From contig NZ_CP060201.1 in NCBI RefSeq assembly GCF_013407925.2, forward strand, positions 6,433,001 through 6,497,000: a stretch of DNA of 64,000 nucleotides, written 5' to 3'. Origin of the DNA: Pseudomonas protegens (GTDB lineage Bacteria > Pseudomonadota > Gammaproteobacteria > Pseudomonadales > Pseudomonadaceae). Within the stretch, counting starts at the first letter, position 1. Every line of letters begins with the position of its first letter. The notes under the pieces were generated by a model. The model ran no database searches. It saw nothing but the letters and a program-made list of their open reading frames with translations, and was not told where the DNA came from. Below are positions 16,457 to 25,426 of the stretch, one piece after another. Both the position numbers and the translations under genes were made by a program.

Positions 16457-17880
16457 GCCTCGTGCAAGGCGGGGTCGGGCTTGGGAAACACCAGGCGGAA
16501 CTCGGTGAGGTGCTGTGCATCGCTGGTGACCTCGGTGTGTCCCTGATGCAGGTTCATGATCGAGCGAACGATCGCCAGGCCCAGTCCGGTCCCGCCTTCG
16601 GCCCGGGTGCGGCTGCTGTCGACCCGGTAGAAGCGCTCGAACAGATGGGGCAGGTGGCAGGCGGCGATGCCCGGTCCCGGGTTGCCCACGGTCAGGCTGA
16701 CGTTTTGCAGTTGGCGTTCGATCCTCAGGCTGATCCGTCCCTGTTCCGGGCAATGGCGAATGGCGTTGGACAGCAGGTTGGAGATCGCCCGCTGGATCAT
16801 CAGGCGGTCCCCCTGCACCCAGGCGTCGCCGCTCAACTCCAGCGCCAGCTGCTTGTCCTCGGCGCTGAGGGCGAACAGGTCCATGACCCGGCGTGCTTCT
16901 TCGGCCAGGGATACCCGGGTGAAGCGAGCCTGGGAGGCCGGCTGGCTGACCTGGGCCAGAAACAGCATGTCGGCGACGATCCGGGTGACCCGCTCCAGTT
17001 CCTCGATGCTCGACTCCAGCACGGCCTTGTATTGCTCCGCTGGACGTTCCCGGGACAGGGTCACCTGGGCCTTGCCCATCAGGTTGCTGATGGGCGAGCG
17101 CAGTTCATGGGCCAGGTCGTCGGAGAACTGCGACAGGCGCTGCACCCCGCCATCCAGGCGGTGCAGCATGACGTTGAAGCCCTGGCCCAGTTCCGCCAGC
17201 TCCCGGGGCAGGCGCTCCAGGTTCAAGCGATGGGTCAGGTCCTGGGTGGTGACCTTGGCGGCTACCCGGGTGAACTGCTGCAGGGGCTGCAGGCCGCGCT
17301 GCACCAGGCGCCAGGCGCCGATGCCGATCAGCAGCAACAACAGCGGCAGGGCAATCACCGTGGAGCGCAGGTAAGCGCTGAGCAGGGCCTGATCGTTGCT
17401 GCGGTCCAGGCTGAGGATCACCCGCACCTGTTCGCCGTTGCGCAGGCTCATCGCTCGGGCGGCGCCCAGCAACTGAGTGCCGCGGTGGTCGCGCCAGTCG
17501 AAGTAGCCGCTGTCGGGCACCTTCTTCAGGGCTTCGGGCAGGGATTGCCGGAGATCGCCGCCGACATTGAGCAAGGGTTCGGCCAGCGGGTCGCTGCCCA
17601 GGATGCTCAATTGCAGGTTGTCGTGGCCCAGCACCAGGTCCAGCAGGGAGTGGGGGCGGGCGGCCAGATCGCTGCTCTTGAGGTCGCTGGTCAGGCTGTG
17701 GCGGATCTGCTCCAGCTTGCTGTCCAGGCCCTTGCGCGCCAGGTTGTCCAGCTCGTGGCTCAGGGCCAGGTAGGCCAGGATCGCCAGCAGCAGCACCAGC
17801 GCCGCGCCCATCAGGCTGACGGTCAGCCCCAGGCGCATGGACAGGCTGCTCTGGGTGGCGGGCGCGGGCGAGGTTTTCAT
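16453..17880 (-). CDS. Heavy-metal-type sensor histidine kinase (CusS/IrlS-like)
   Basis: This 475-residue membrane sensor kinase has TM1 at about residues 18-40 and TM2 at about 174-192 flanking a periplasmic sensor of some 130 residues. A HAMP domain follows (RGLQPLQQFTRVAAKVTTQD). The dimerisation box SDDLAHELRSPISNL has the phospho-accepting His258. The ATPase core includes NLLSNAIRHCPEQG (N box), GNPGPGIA (G1), LFERFYRVD (F box) and GGTGLGLAI (G2). The order and motifs are those of copper/silver/zinc sensor kinases. Its start overlaps the response regulator stop by 4 bp. The metal is not determined; copper or chromate are possibilities. Confidence 0.93.
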   Translation of the reverse strand: MKTSPAPATQSSLSMRLGLTVSLMGAALVLLLAILAYLALSHELDNLARKGLDSKLEQIRHSLTSDLKSSDLAARPHSLLDLVLGHDNLQLSILGSDPLAEPLLNVGGDLRQSLPEALKKVPDSGYFDWRDHRGTQLLGAARAMSLRNGEQVRVILSLDRSNDQALLSAYLRSTVIALPLLLLLIGIGAWRLVQRGLQPLQQFTRVAAKVTTQDLTHRLNLERLPRELAELGQGFNVMLHRLDGGVQRLSQFSDDLAHELRSPISNLMGKAQVTLSRERPAEQYKAVLESSIEELERVTRIVADMLFLAQVSQPASQARFTRVSLAEEARRVMDLFALSAEDKQLALELSGDAWVQGDRLMIQRAISNLLSNAIRHCPEQGRISLRIERQLQNVSLTVGNPGPGIAACHLPHLFERFYRVDSSRTRAEGGTGLGLAIVRSIMNLHQGHTEVTSDAQHLTEFRLVFPKPDPALHEA

Positions 17881-18551
17881 GGGCGCACTTCCAGCACATA
17901 ACCGACACCGCGCAGGGTGTGGATCAACCGCACTTCATGGGCCTCGTCGATCTTGGCCCGCAGGCGGCTGATGGACACTTCCACCACATTGGTGTCGCAG
18001 TCGAAGTTCATGTCCCAGACCAGGGAAATGATTTGCGTGCGGGTCAGTACTTCCCCCGAGTGGCGCATCAATACATGCAGCAGGGTGAATTCCTTGGTGG
18101 TCAGATCAATACGCCGATCGCCGCGATAAGCCCGATGACGTCGCGGATCAAGTTGCAGATCGGCCACTTGCAATACTTGCGAGGGGGCTGCCGGTTCGGC
18201 ACGGCGTATCAGGGTACGCACTCGCGCCAACAACTCGGGAAACTGAAAGGGTTTGACCAGATAATCATCGGCGCCCATATCCAGTCCCTTGACCTTGTCT
18301 TCCAGGCGACCGCGGGCGGTCAACATCATGACCCGTGCCTGAGATTGTCCGCGCATATCCTGCAACACGTGCCAGCCATCTTTGCCCGGCAGGTTTATAT
18401 CCAGGATGACCAACTCGTAGGGCTGTTGTTGAATCAGGTGCAGGCCGTCCACGCCATTGTTGGCGCGGTCGACCACATAACCACTTTCACTCAGGCCTTG
18501 GTGCAAGTAGTCCGCTGTTTTGGGTTCGTCTTCAACCACCAGGATGCGCAT
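17877..18551 (-). CDS. OmpR-family response regulator (CusR/CopR/IrlR-like)
   Basis: This 224-residue DNA-binding response regulator has a receiver domain at residues 1-115 with phospho-acceptor Asp51 (LVILDINLPGKDG), acidic pocket VVEDEP, switch Thr in MMLTARG and Lys in YLVKPFQF. The winged-helix output domain is at about 125-222 (ELTTKEFTLLHVLMRHSGEV-like region, RLRAKIDEAH, TLRGVGYVLEVRP). It is the cognate regulator of the kinase it overlaps. A 17-bp near-perfect palindrome about 55 bp upstream of the ATG may be its own binding site. Confidence 0.95.
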   Translation of the reverse strand: MRILVVEDEPKTADYLHQGLSESGYVVDRANNGVDGLHLIQQQPYELVILDINLPGKDGWHVLQDMRGQSQARVMMLTARGRLEDKVKGLDMGADDYLVKPFQFPELLARVRTLIRRAEPAAPSQVLQVADLQLDPRRHRAYRGDRRIDLTTKEFTLLHVLMRHSGEVLTRTQIISLVWDMNFDCDTNVVEVSISRLRAKIDEAHEVRLIHTLRGVGYVLEVRP

Positions 18552-18604
18552 TATCGGATTCTCTTCAGAGTGCTTGGGAAGTATCGAATGAGCGGAGGAT
18601 GAAG

Positions 18605-18621
18605 CCTGTAGTCACTACAGG
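18605..18621. promoter_or_regulatory. 17-bp palindrome upstream of the response regulator gene
   Basis: CCTGTAGTCACTACAGG is a perfect palindrome with 8-bp arms around one central base. It lies 54-70 bp upstream of the response regulator ATG, in a 319-bp gap (18552-18870) that otherwise holds only a terminator and a spaced pair of TGCAATT/AATTGCA words. Autoregulation by the two-component system is the simplest reading, but the sequence does not resemble the known CusR box. Confidence 0.4.
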
Positions 18622-18784
18622 GTCAATAAAAATATGCAATTGATTCAGACGATTAGCCGTTGAGTCGATGAGCGCCGAGTGATCGGGCGCAGGCATGCTA
18701 ATTGAATTGCAACAAGCACGCTGGCAAATGACAAAGTTGTAATGCAGGGGCCATGCCAGTGACAGGAAGTCTTTTTCAGCGGAT

Positions 18785-18811
18785 ATAAAAAAGGCGCCCG
18801 ATAGGGCGCCA
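18785..18811 (-). terminator. Intrinsic terminator of the small exported protein gene
   Basis: Read on the minus strand, the stem GGCGCCC/GGGCGCC with a 4-base loop is followed by TTTTTT. It lies 60 bp after the stop codon of the small gene at 18871, and separates it from the response regulator gene further down. Confidence 0.8.
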
Positions 18812-18870
18812 AACGTCCATCTCTGTCACAGGAGCACAATGTCCAGAGTGGGTACTGCGTCGAACTTGCA

Positions 18871-19095
18871 TCAGGCGTCGGGCTGTTGTTTCTTGGCGTC
18901 CGGCGCGGAATAGTGAGTACCGGCCTTGTCTTGCTCGGTCTTGGCGAGGTTCTGGTTTTTATCGCCGTGAATTTGCTGCTGATTGACCCGGAAGTTCTCG
19001 TAGAAGCGTTGCATATGCTCGGCTCCGCCTTCGGCAAAGGCTGCGCTGGAAGTGGCGAGAATCAAACCGCTAAATACCAAAGTTGAAAGTTTCAT
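18871..19095 (-). CDS. Small exported protein, possibly PtrA-like
   Basis: This is a 74-residue protein with a clean Sec signal peptide (MKLSTLVFSGLILATSSAAFA) and a mature part of about 53 polar residues beginning EGGAEHMQRFYENFRVNQQQ, rich in Gln, Lys and Asp. It has no cysteine. The AEGGAE start recalls the copper-induced PtrA proteins found beside copper-responsive two-component systems in Pseudomonas; this is a recollection of the family, not a measured match. AGTAGGAA lies before the ATG. It sits upstream of, and in line with, the metal-type two-component genes, so control by that system is plausible. It would act in the periplasm. Confidence 0.65.
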   Translation of the reverse strand: MKLSTLVFSGLILATSSAAFAEGGAEHMQRFYENFRVNQQQIHGDKNQNLAKTEQDKAGTHYSAPDAKKQQPDA

Positions 19096-19201
19096 ACTGC
19101 GTTTCCTACTTAAGAGTGTTCGGTCACTTGTTTCATCCCTGTACAAGAAGTGATGGGGCAAGTTTCAGCGAAGTGTATTAAGTGAGGGTTAACGTCAGCC
19201 T

Positions 19202-19219
19202 GAATGCACAATTGCATTC
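19202..19219. promoter_or_regulatory. Inverted repeat upstream of the small exported protein gene
   Basis: GAATGCACAATTGCATTC has perfect 7-bp arms (GAATGCA/TGCATTC) around CAAT. It lies 107-124 bp upstream of the small gene. On the minus strand TTCAGG, then an 18-base spacer and TAATAC, lies just downstream, giving a weak sigma-70 promoter beside the repeat. It could be an operator; the regulator is unknown. Confidence 0.35.
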
Positions 19220-19235
19220 TTGACAACATGTGTCC

Positions 19236-19428
19236 GTGGCGAAGTGCGGGCGGCCATGAACCGGTGGCCAAGGCGTGGGTCAGGTCGGCGCAAGAGGCGA
19301 TGGCGCTTTCGCCGGCAAGCCGGCTACGGGGGAGGGGGCTATTGCGTAGCGGCGTGTCGGAGAAGGCGTGGCTGAGGTTGGCGCAAGGCGCGATGGCCTT
19401 TGCGCCAGTAAGCCGGAGCTTGCGGGAC
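19236..19428. repeat. Two diverged tandem copies of an intergenic repeat
   Basis: Two segments about 115 bp apart share AAGGCGTGG, then GGTCGGCGCAAG or GGTTGGCGCAAG, GCGATGGC, and a segment resembling GCCGGCAAGCCGG. They are decayed members of the GTAGGAGCCGGCTTGCCGGCGAA repeat family seen at 27052, 41629 and 59789. There is no coding sequence here. Confidence 0.5.
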
Positions 19429-19447
19429 GGGGGCCGTGGCGGCCCCC
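19429..19447 (-). terminator. GC-rich hairpin after cptA
   Basis: GGGGGCC, a 5-base loop and GGCCCCC form a strong stem 12-30 bp beyond the cptA stop codon. There is no T-run, so it could be a 3'-end stabilising structure rather than a true intrinsic terminator. Confidence 0.45.
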
Positions 19448-19458
19448 GAGGCGGAGCC

Positions 19459-21201
19459 TTACTGCTGCACCACGGCAGCGTCGGCCGGGGCTTTGGGCTT
19501 CATCAGGCTGAAGTCGATCAGCGGCTTGCTCTGGCGCGAGTAGGGGTTGCCAATCAGCAGGGGACGCGGCTTGAAGCTGTCGCTGACCAGGCTGCGGCTG
19601 TGGTCCAGTTGGTCGAAGCTCAAGCCCGCCAGGTCGGCCCAGGTATGCACCAGCTGGGAGCTGATGTAAGGCCGGCTGAGGTCGGACGCAAAGTTCCAGT
19701 CATGGGTTTCGCGCCATTTCGGCGAAGCCCAGGCCAGGAACGGAATGGTGTACATCGGCGCGGTGGGCTTGCCCTCGTTGCGTCCCAGGGTGTCGTGCCC
19801 GGCGGAGTCGAAGACGTCTTCGCCGTGGTCCGACAGGTACAGCAGGAAGCCGTTGGGGTCGGTCTTGGCGTAGTCCTTGATCAGGCTGGACACCACGAAG
19901 TCGTTGTACAGCACGGCGTTGTCATAGCTGTTGTAGGTCGGCACCTGATCGTCGTGCACGCCGGCCGGCACGCCCTGGCGATCGGTGAATTTTTCAAAGG
20001 TCGGCGGGTAGCGGTACTGGTAGCTCATGTGGGTGCCCAGCAGGTGCACCACGATGAACTTGCGCGGGGCGCTGTCGGCCAGGGCCTTGGAGAAGGGCTC
20101 CAGTACATCGCCGTCGTACTGACGGGCGTTCTGGTTGCGGTTGTTGTTCAGGTACACCTGCTCGTCCGCCTGTTCGGAGAAGGTGGTGAGCATGGTGTTG
20201 CGCTTGGTCATGGTCTGCTGGTTGGTGATCCAGTAGGTCTTGTAGCCGGCCTGCTTCATCACGCTGACCAGGGATGGGGTCTTGAGGTAGAGATCGGGGT
20301 TTTCTTCATCGGCGAAGGTCAGCACCTGTTGCAACGCCTCGATGGTATAGGGGCGCGGGGTGATGACGTTGTTGAACACCGCCAGCTGGTCCTTGAGCTT
20401 GTCCAGCTCCGGAGTGGTCTGGCGCGGGTAGCCGTAGAGGCTCATGCGCTGGCGGTTGGTGGATTCGCCGATCACCAGCACCAGGGTGGCCGGCTGGTTG
20501 GCCATGCTGTCCTTGAGGTTGGTCAGGGGCGGGATCTTGCTGACGCTGTCGAGCATGCCTTGCATGCCGTCCAGCTGCTGACGGTAGCGGCGATAGGCGA
20601 CCACCATCTGCCATGGCACGGCCGGCTCGATGCGGGTTTCGAATTTTTCCAGGCCGTCGGCCAGGTTGTCCGCACGGGAGATCTGCTTGACCAGGGGGTA
20701 GCCGACAATCGCCACCAGGATCGCCGCGGCGGCGACCAGGGCCTGGCCCCGGGGCAGGTAGACCGGGCGCAGGCGGGTCCAGAGGAAGATGGCGAAGGCG
20801 GTGTGGGCCAGGAAGGCCGCCACCATCCACCAGGCAAAGTACTGGGTCAGGTATTCAGCGGCTTCCGAGGGGTTGGACTCGAACATGATGAAAATGACGC
20901 TTTGCGAGAACTCCTGCTGGTAGATGAAGAAGTAGCCCAGGCTGGCCATGGAACAGGCCCAGAGCACCACGCCGATCAACGCCGCCAAGACTTTGGTGCG
21001 GGCCGGGAACAGCAGCATCGGCGCCAGCCAGATGGCACTCATGAAGAACGCCTGGCGGAAACCGGCGAAGCCGGACGTGTCGGTCAGCTGGATCAGCAGT
21101 TGAGTGATGCCGGAGAAATACCAGAAGAACAGGAACAGCCAGAGCAGGCCCATCCAGTCGAAACCTGCCGCAGACGTGTTACTGCGTTTGAACAAAGCCA
21201 T
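19459..21201 (-). CDS. cptA: Phosphoethanolamine transferase CptA (LPS heptose-type)
   Basis: This inner-membrane enzyme transfers phosphoethanolamine from phosphatidylethanolamine to the LPS core. The 580 residues equal the length of E. coli CptA (577). Five TM helices occupy roughly residues 15-165. The periplasmic alkaline-phosphatase-fold domain shows VLVIGESTNRQRMSLYGYPR (metal Glu), PRPYTIEALQQVL with the catalytic Thr, VVHLLGTHMSY, and LYLSDHGEDVF (metal Asp/His). EptA-type lipid A transferases share these motifs but have a different N-terminus; assignment to CptA rests on length and overall pattern. Such modification raises resistance to cationic peptides. Confidence 0.85.
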   Translation of the reverse strand: MALFKRSNTSAAGFDWMGLLWLFLFFWYFSGITQLLIQLTDTSGFAGFRQAFFMSAIWLAPMLLFPARTKVLAALIGVVLWACSMASLGYFFIYQQEFSQSVIFIMFESNPSEAAEYLTQYFAWWMVAAFLAHTAFAIFLWTRLRPVYLPRGQALVAAAAILVAIVGYPLVKQISRADNLADGLEKFETRIEPAVPWQMVVAYRRYRQQLDGMQGMLDSVSKIPPLTNLKDSMANQPATLVLVIGESTNRQRMSLYGYPRQTTPELDKLKDQLAVFNNVITPRPYTIEALQQVLTFADEENPDLYLKTPSLVSVMKQAGYKTYWITNQQTMTKRNTMLTTFSEQADEQVYLNNNRNQNARQYDGDVLEPFSKALADSAPRKFIVVHLLGTHMSYQYRYPPTFEKFTDRQGVPAGVHDDQVPTYNSYDNAVLYNDFVVSSLIKDYAKTDPNGFLLYLSDHGEDVFDSAGHDTLGRNEGKPTAPMYTIPFLAWASPKWRETHDWNFASDLSRPYISSQLVHTWADLAGLSFDQLDHSRSLVSDSFKPRPLLIGNPYSRQSKPLIDFSLMKPKAPADAAVVQQ

Positions 21202-21339
21202 TCAGTGCTCCCCACCGTTCCAAGATCATTGGTCGCCCGTTAAGCGCCGCAAATGAAGCCGGCCGTCTGTCACAAGACGGCCACAATGGCCTGGAGTATC
21301 GAATGGCAAGTGTGAAAAGTTTGTGAGGCAGGCGTGGGA

Positions 21340-21400
21340 TTTTTGTCCGGCTAGCCGCCGCTGGCGCGGTCTTTGGGCGGATGCGCCGCCGGACAAAAAA
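21340..21400. repeat. Long inverted repeat with T/A-rich ends
   Basis: TTTTTGTCCGGC at 21340-21351 is the exact inverse of GCCGGACAAAAA at 21389-21400, with GC-rich sequence between that can pair further. It sits between cptA and the small coiled-coil gene and may end transcription in both directions. Confidence 0.55.
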
Positions 21401-21418
21401 CGCAGGCCGGGCCTGCGT
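21395..21418 (-). terminator. Intrinsic terminator after the small coiled-coil gene
   Basis: On the minus strand ACGCAGGC, a 3-base loop and GCCTGCGT form an 8-bp stem followed by TTTTT. It lies 12 bp after the stop codon of the gene ending at 21431. Confidence 0.8.
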
Positions 21419-21430
21419 CGAGGGGCGGGT

Positions 21431-21613
21431 TCAGCTGGCGGAGGGAAGGTCCAGTGCGGCGACGGCGTCTTGAGCCTGGCCCTGCAACATCCGGCGCAGT
21501 TGTGCGACCTCTTGTTGCAGTTGATCGCGTTGCTCCTTGAGCTCGCGCCATTCATCGCGACGAATGGTCACATAAAGGGTTTGTGCAGGTCGTGCCGGTT
21601 GTACTGTGCCCAT
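21431..21613 (-). CDS. Small coiled-coil protein, function unknown
   Basis: This 60-residue protein begins MGTVQPARPAQTLYVTIRRD and continues with a heptad-like helix (LKEQRDQLQQEVAQLRRMLQ) of about 35 residues, then a short tail. It has no signal peptide, TM segment or cysteine. The helix suggests a dimerising cytoplasmic protein. Its reality is supported by an intrinsic terminator directly after the stop and by GAGGTGAAGC before the ATG. I do not recognise the family, and nothing in the surroundings gives a role. Confidence 0.6.
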   Translation of the reverse strand: MGTVQPARPAQTLYVTIRRDEWRELKEQRDQLQQEVAQLRRMLQGQAQDAVAALDLPSAS

Positions 21614-22022
21614 TGCTTCACCTCGCAAATGGCGTGCCTCAACTATGCTGTGCTCTGCCGATGCCTGACGCGGAGCACTCTCGCAGGCGGCGATTTTATT
21701 TCTTTTTCGGGCAATGGGAACTTTTTTATTTTTCGCGGTCGCCGTGTCTTCCTGGGGTTTTCTGTCGTGATGCGCCCAGTCTCTGCGAAACTTCGTCCCG
21801 GGTGCCTGGACTAATCTTCACGCGTTGCCTGCCCGCTGGGACGCGGATCAGCGCCGGGCGGGACGTGTCAGGCGCCGTTGACCGCAAAAACTGCGCTGAT
21901 GCCTGAAGATTGCGCTGTCTTGGAGCGTCTTGCCTTGTATAGTTGCGCCCCTTGAAGTAGGTACCGGCCCATTGGGCTATACATTTTTTGATCTGAATTT
22001 TTTGCAGTAGGAGCATCAGCAC
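21614..22022. other. Intergenic region upstream of gnd
   Basis: This 409-bp stretch lies between the small minus-strand gene and gnd. Much of 21690-21770 is unusually T-rich for the window. A TATAGT at 21938-21943 could be a -10 element for the gnd operon, but no well-spaced -35 is seen. Open frames here lack ribosome sites and homology that I can recognise. No other feature is supported. Confidence 0.4.
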
Positions 22023-22999
<977 letters not shown>

Positions 23000-23003
<4 letters not shown>

Positions 23004-24517
23004 CCGCTACGCGAAAGAAGTCCAAGGCGTTGCCGGCGCCGCCGACCACGCTGTTCCTGTTCGGTGCCCGCGGTGATCTGGTCAAGCGCCTGTTGACCCC
23101 GGCGCTGTACAACCTGAGCCGCGACGGCTTGCTGGATGAGGGACTGCGGATTGTCGGCGTCGACCACAACGCGGTGAGCGACGCCGAGTTCGCCACCCTG
23201 CTGGAAGACTTCCTTCGCGATGAAGTGCTGAGCAAACAAGGCCAGGGGGCGTCCGTGGACGCCGCCGTCTGGGCCCGCCTGACCCGTGGCATCAGCTACG
23301 TGCAGGGCGATTTCCTCGACGACGCCACCTATGTCGAGCTGGCAGCGCGGATTGCCGCCAGCGGCACTGGCAACGCGGTGTTCTACCTGGCCACCGCGCC
23401 GCGCTTCTTCAGTGAAGTGGTGCGGCGGCTGGGGGCGGCGGGGCTGCTGGAAGAGCGCGAGGACGGCTTTCGCCGGGTGGTGATCGAGAAGCCCTTCGGC
23501 TCCGACCTGCAGACCGCCGAAGCCCTCAACGCCTGTTTGCTCAAGGTCATGAGCGAGAAGCAGATCTATCGCATCGACCATTACCTGGGCAAGGAAACCG
23601 TGCAGAACATCCTGGTCAGCCGGTTCTCCAACAGCCTGTTCGAAGCGTTCTGGAACAATCATTACATCGACCACGTACAGATCACCGCGGCGGAAACCGT
23701 CGGGGTCGAAACCCGTGGCAGCTTTTATGAACACACCGGCGCCCTGCGGGACATGGTGCCCAATCACCTGTTCCAGCTGTTGGCGATGGTGGCGATGGAG
23801 CCCCCGGCGGCCTTTGGCGCCGACGCGGTGCGCGGCGAGAAGGCCAAGGTGGTGGGGGCGATCCGCCCCTGGTCCGTGGAAGAGGCTCGGGCCAACTCGG
23901 TGCGCGGTCAGTACAGCGCCGCCATGGTGGACGGCAAGCCGGTGCCGGGCTATCGCGAGGAGGCCAATGTAGCGCCGGACAGCAACACCGAAACCTATGT
24001 CGCGCTGAAGGTGATGATCGACAACTGGCGCTGGGTCGGGGTGCCGTTCTACCTGCGTACCGGCAAGCGCATGAGCGTGCGCGACACCGAGATCGTCATC
24101 TGTTTCAAGCCAGCGCCCTATGCGCAATTTCGTGACACCGAGGTCGAACGCCTGTCGCCGACCTACCTGCTGATCCAGATCCAGCCCAACGAGGGCGTAT
24201 GGTTCGACCTGCTGGCCAAGCGGCCCGGGCCGAGCCTGGACATGGCCAACATCGAACTGGGCTTTGCCTACCGCGACTTCTTCGAAATGCAGCCGTCCAC
24301 CGGCTACGAAACCCTGATCTATGACTGCCTGATCGGCGACCAGACCCTGTTTCAGCGCGCCGACAACATCGAGAACGGCTGGCGCGCGGTGCAACCCTTT
24401 CTCGATGCCTGGAAGCAGGACGCCAGTGTCCAGCCTTATCCCGCCGGCACCGACGGCCCGGCAGCTGGCGACGCGCTGCTGGCGCGGGACGGGCGGGTCT
24501 GGCGGCCCCTGGGATGA
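23000..24517 (+). CDS. zwf: Glucose-6-phosphate 1-dehydrogenase
   Basis: It oxidises glucose 6-phosphate to 6-phosphogluconolactone, the first step of the pentose phosphate and Entner-Doudoroff routes. The protein has 505 residues with the active-site signature RIDHYLGKE at residues 191-199, followed by [18 protein letters not shown]. The coenzyme loop reads [10 protein letters not shown], with Arg where most enzymes have Ser (GASGDL), which may alter cofactor preference. Pseudomonads carry more than one Zwf. This copy is coupled to a short Gnd rather than to the hexR-edd-eda group, so it may be a secondary isoform with a distinct cofactor role. Confidence 0.96.
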
Positions 24518-25335
24518 GCGTGCCCAAGGCGTCGTCGATCCAGTTCCTGCTCAGCGACATGGACGGCACCCTGTTGCGTCCCGACCACAGCATCAGCCCC
24601 CGTACCCTCGACGCGGTTCGTGCCCTGCGCGAGGCCGGAGTGGCGTTCAGCCTGGCCACCGGTCGGCCACCGCGGGCCATGCAGCAGCAGATCGAAGCCC
24701 TGGGCGTGGACCTGCCGACGGCGGGGTTCAACGGCGGCAGCATCGTTGGGCCCGATGGCCGTTTTCTGGCTCGCCACCATGTTCCCGTGCAAGCGGCGGT
24801 GACCGCCTTGCTGCTGTTCGAAGCGTTGCCGCAGATCGAGACCTGGGTGTTTGCCGACAACGAGTGGCTGCTGCGCCACCTCGATGGCGCCTTGATGCCC
24901 CAGGAACGCCAGGCGCTGGGGTATGCGCCGAAAGTCGTGGACAGTTTCGAGGAGTACCTGCCGCGCATCGACAAGATCGTTGCCGCCAGTGGCGACCATC
25001 GCTTGCTGGCGGAGCTGGAGGCGCGCCTGCACGCCAGCACCGCGGGGCAGGCCCAGGCTTCCCGTTCGCAGCCCAGGTTCCTTGATGTCACCGCCCTTGA
25101 GGCGGACAAGGGCCAGGCCCTGAGCACCCTGGCCGAGTACCTGGGCGTGCCGCTGCAGCGCACGGCGGCGCTGGGGGATGGCGGGAATGATTCGGCGATG
25201 TTCCGCCGGGCCGGCTTGTCGATTGCCATGGGCCAGGCGCCGGAGCAGGTCAAGGGCGAGGCCGACGTGATCACCGGCAGCAACCAGGAAGACGGCGCGG
25301 CCGAGGCCATCGAGCGCTACATCCTCATGCGCTGA
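24514..25335 (+). CDS. Cof-type HAD hydrolase
   Basis: This 273-residue haloacid-dehalogenase phosphatase belongs to the Cof (IIB cap) group. Motif I is LLSDMDGTLLRPD with nucleophile and acid Asp residues (about 11 and 13), motif II is in FSLATGRPPRAM, motif III Lys is in VTALEADKGQAL, and motif IV is LGDGGNDSAMF. Such enzymes dephosphorylate sugar phosphates or flavin and B6 precursors. It overlaps zwf by 4 bp, which suggests a sugar-phosphate substrate linked to the upstream enzymes; that is an inference. A large hairpin begins within its last codon and stop. Confidence 0.92.
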   Translation: MSVPKASSIQFLLSDMDGTLLRPDHSISPRTLDAVRALREAGVAFSLATGRPPRAMQQQIEALGVDLPTAGFNGGSIVGPDGRFLARHHVPVQAAVTALLLFEALPQIETWVFADNEWLLRHLDGALMPQERQALGYAPKVVDSFEEYLPRIDKIVAASGDHRLLAELEARLHASTAGQAQASRSQPRFLDVTALEADKGQALSTLAEYLGVPLQRTAALGDGGNDSAMFRRAGLSIAMGQAPEQVKGEADVITGSNQEDGAAEAIERYILMR

Positions 25336-25374
25336 GGGCCATGGCCGGCGTTGCGCCGGGCCACGGCCCTCAGC
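25331..25374 (+). terminator. Long imperfect hairpin at the end of the gnd-zwf-HAD operon
   Basis: GCTGAGGGCC at 25331-25340 pairs exactly with GGCCCTCAGC at 25365-25374, and an inner CCGGCG/CGCCGG stem closes the loop. The TGA stop of the HAD gene lies inside the left arm. There is no T-run after it, so it may act as a 3'-end protecting or Rho-related structure. Confidence 0.5.
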
Positions 25375-25426
25375 TTGCTGATTCAAGTGCGCGGCCACGT
25401 CCCGTTCCGGGCGTGGCCGGCGCTGC

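Noticed and set aside
15166..17901. Plus-strand open frame of about 911 codons across chrA and the histidine kinase
   Set aside because: It runs in another frame of chrA and antisense to the kinase, has low-complexity Gly/Ala/Gln composition, and shows no ribosome site or motif.
19204..21243. Plus-strand open frame of about 680 codons opposite cptA
   Set aside because: Antisense to a full-length phosphoethanolamine transferase with intact motifs; it begins in repeat sequence and has no signal of translation.
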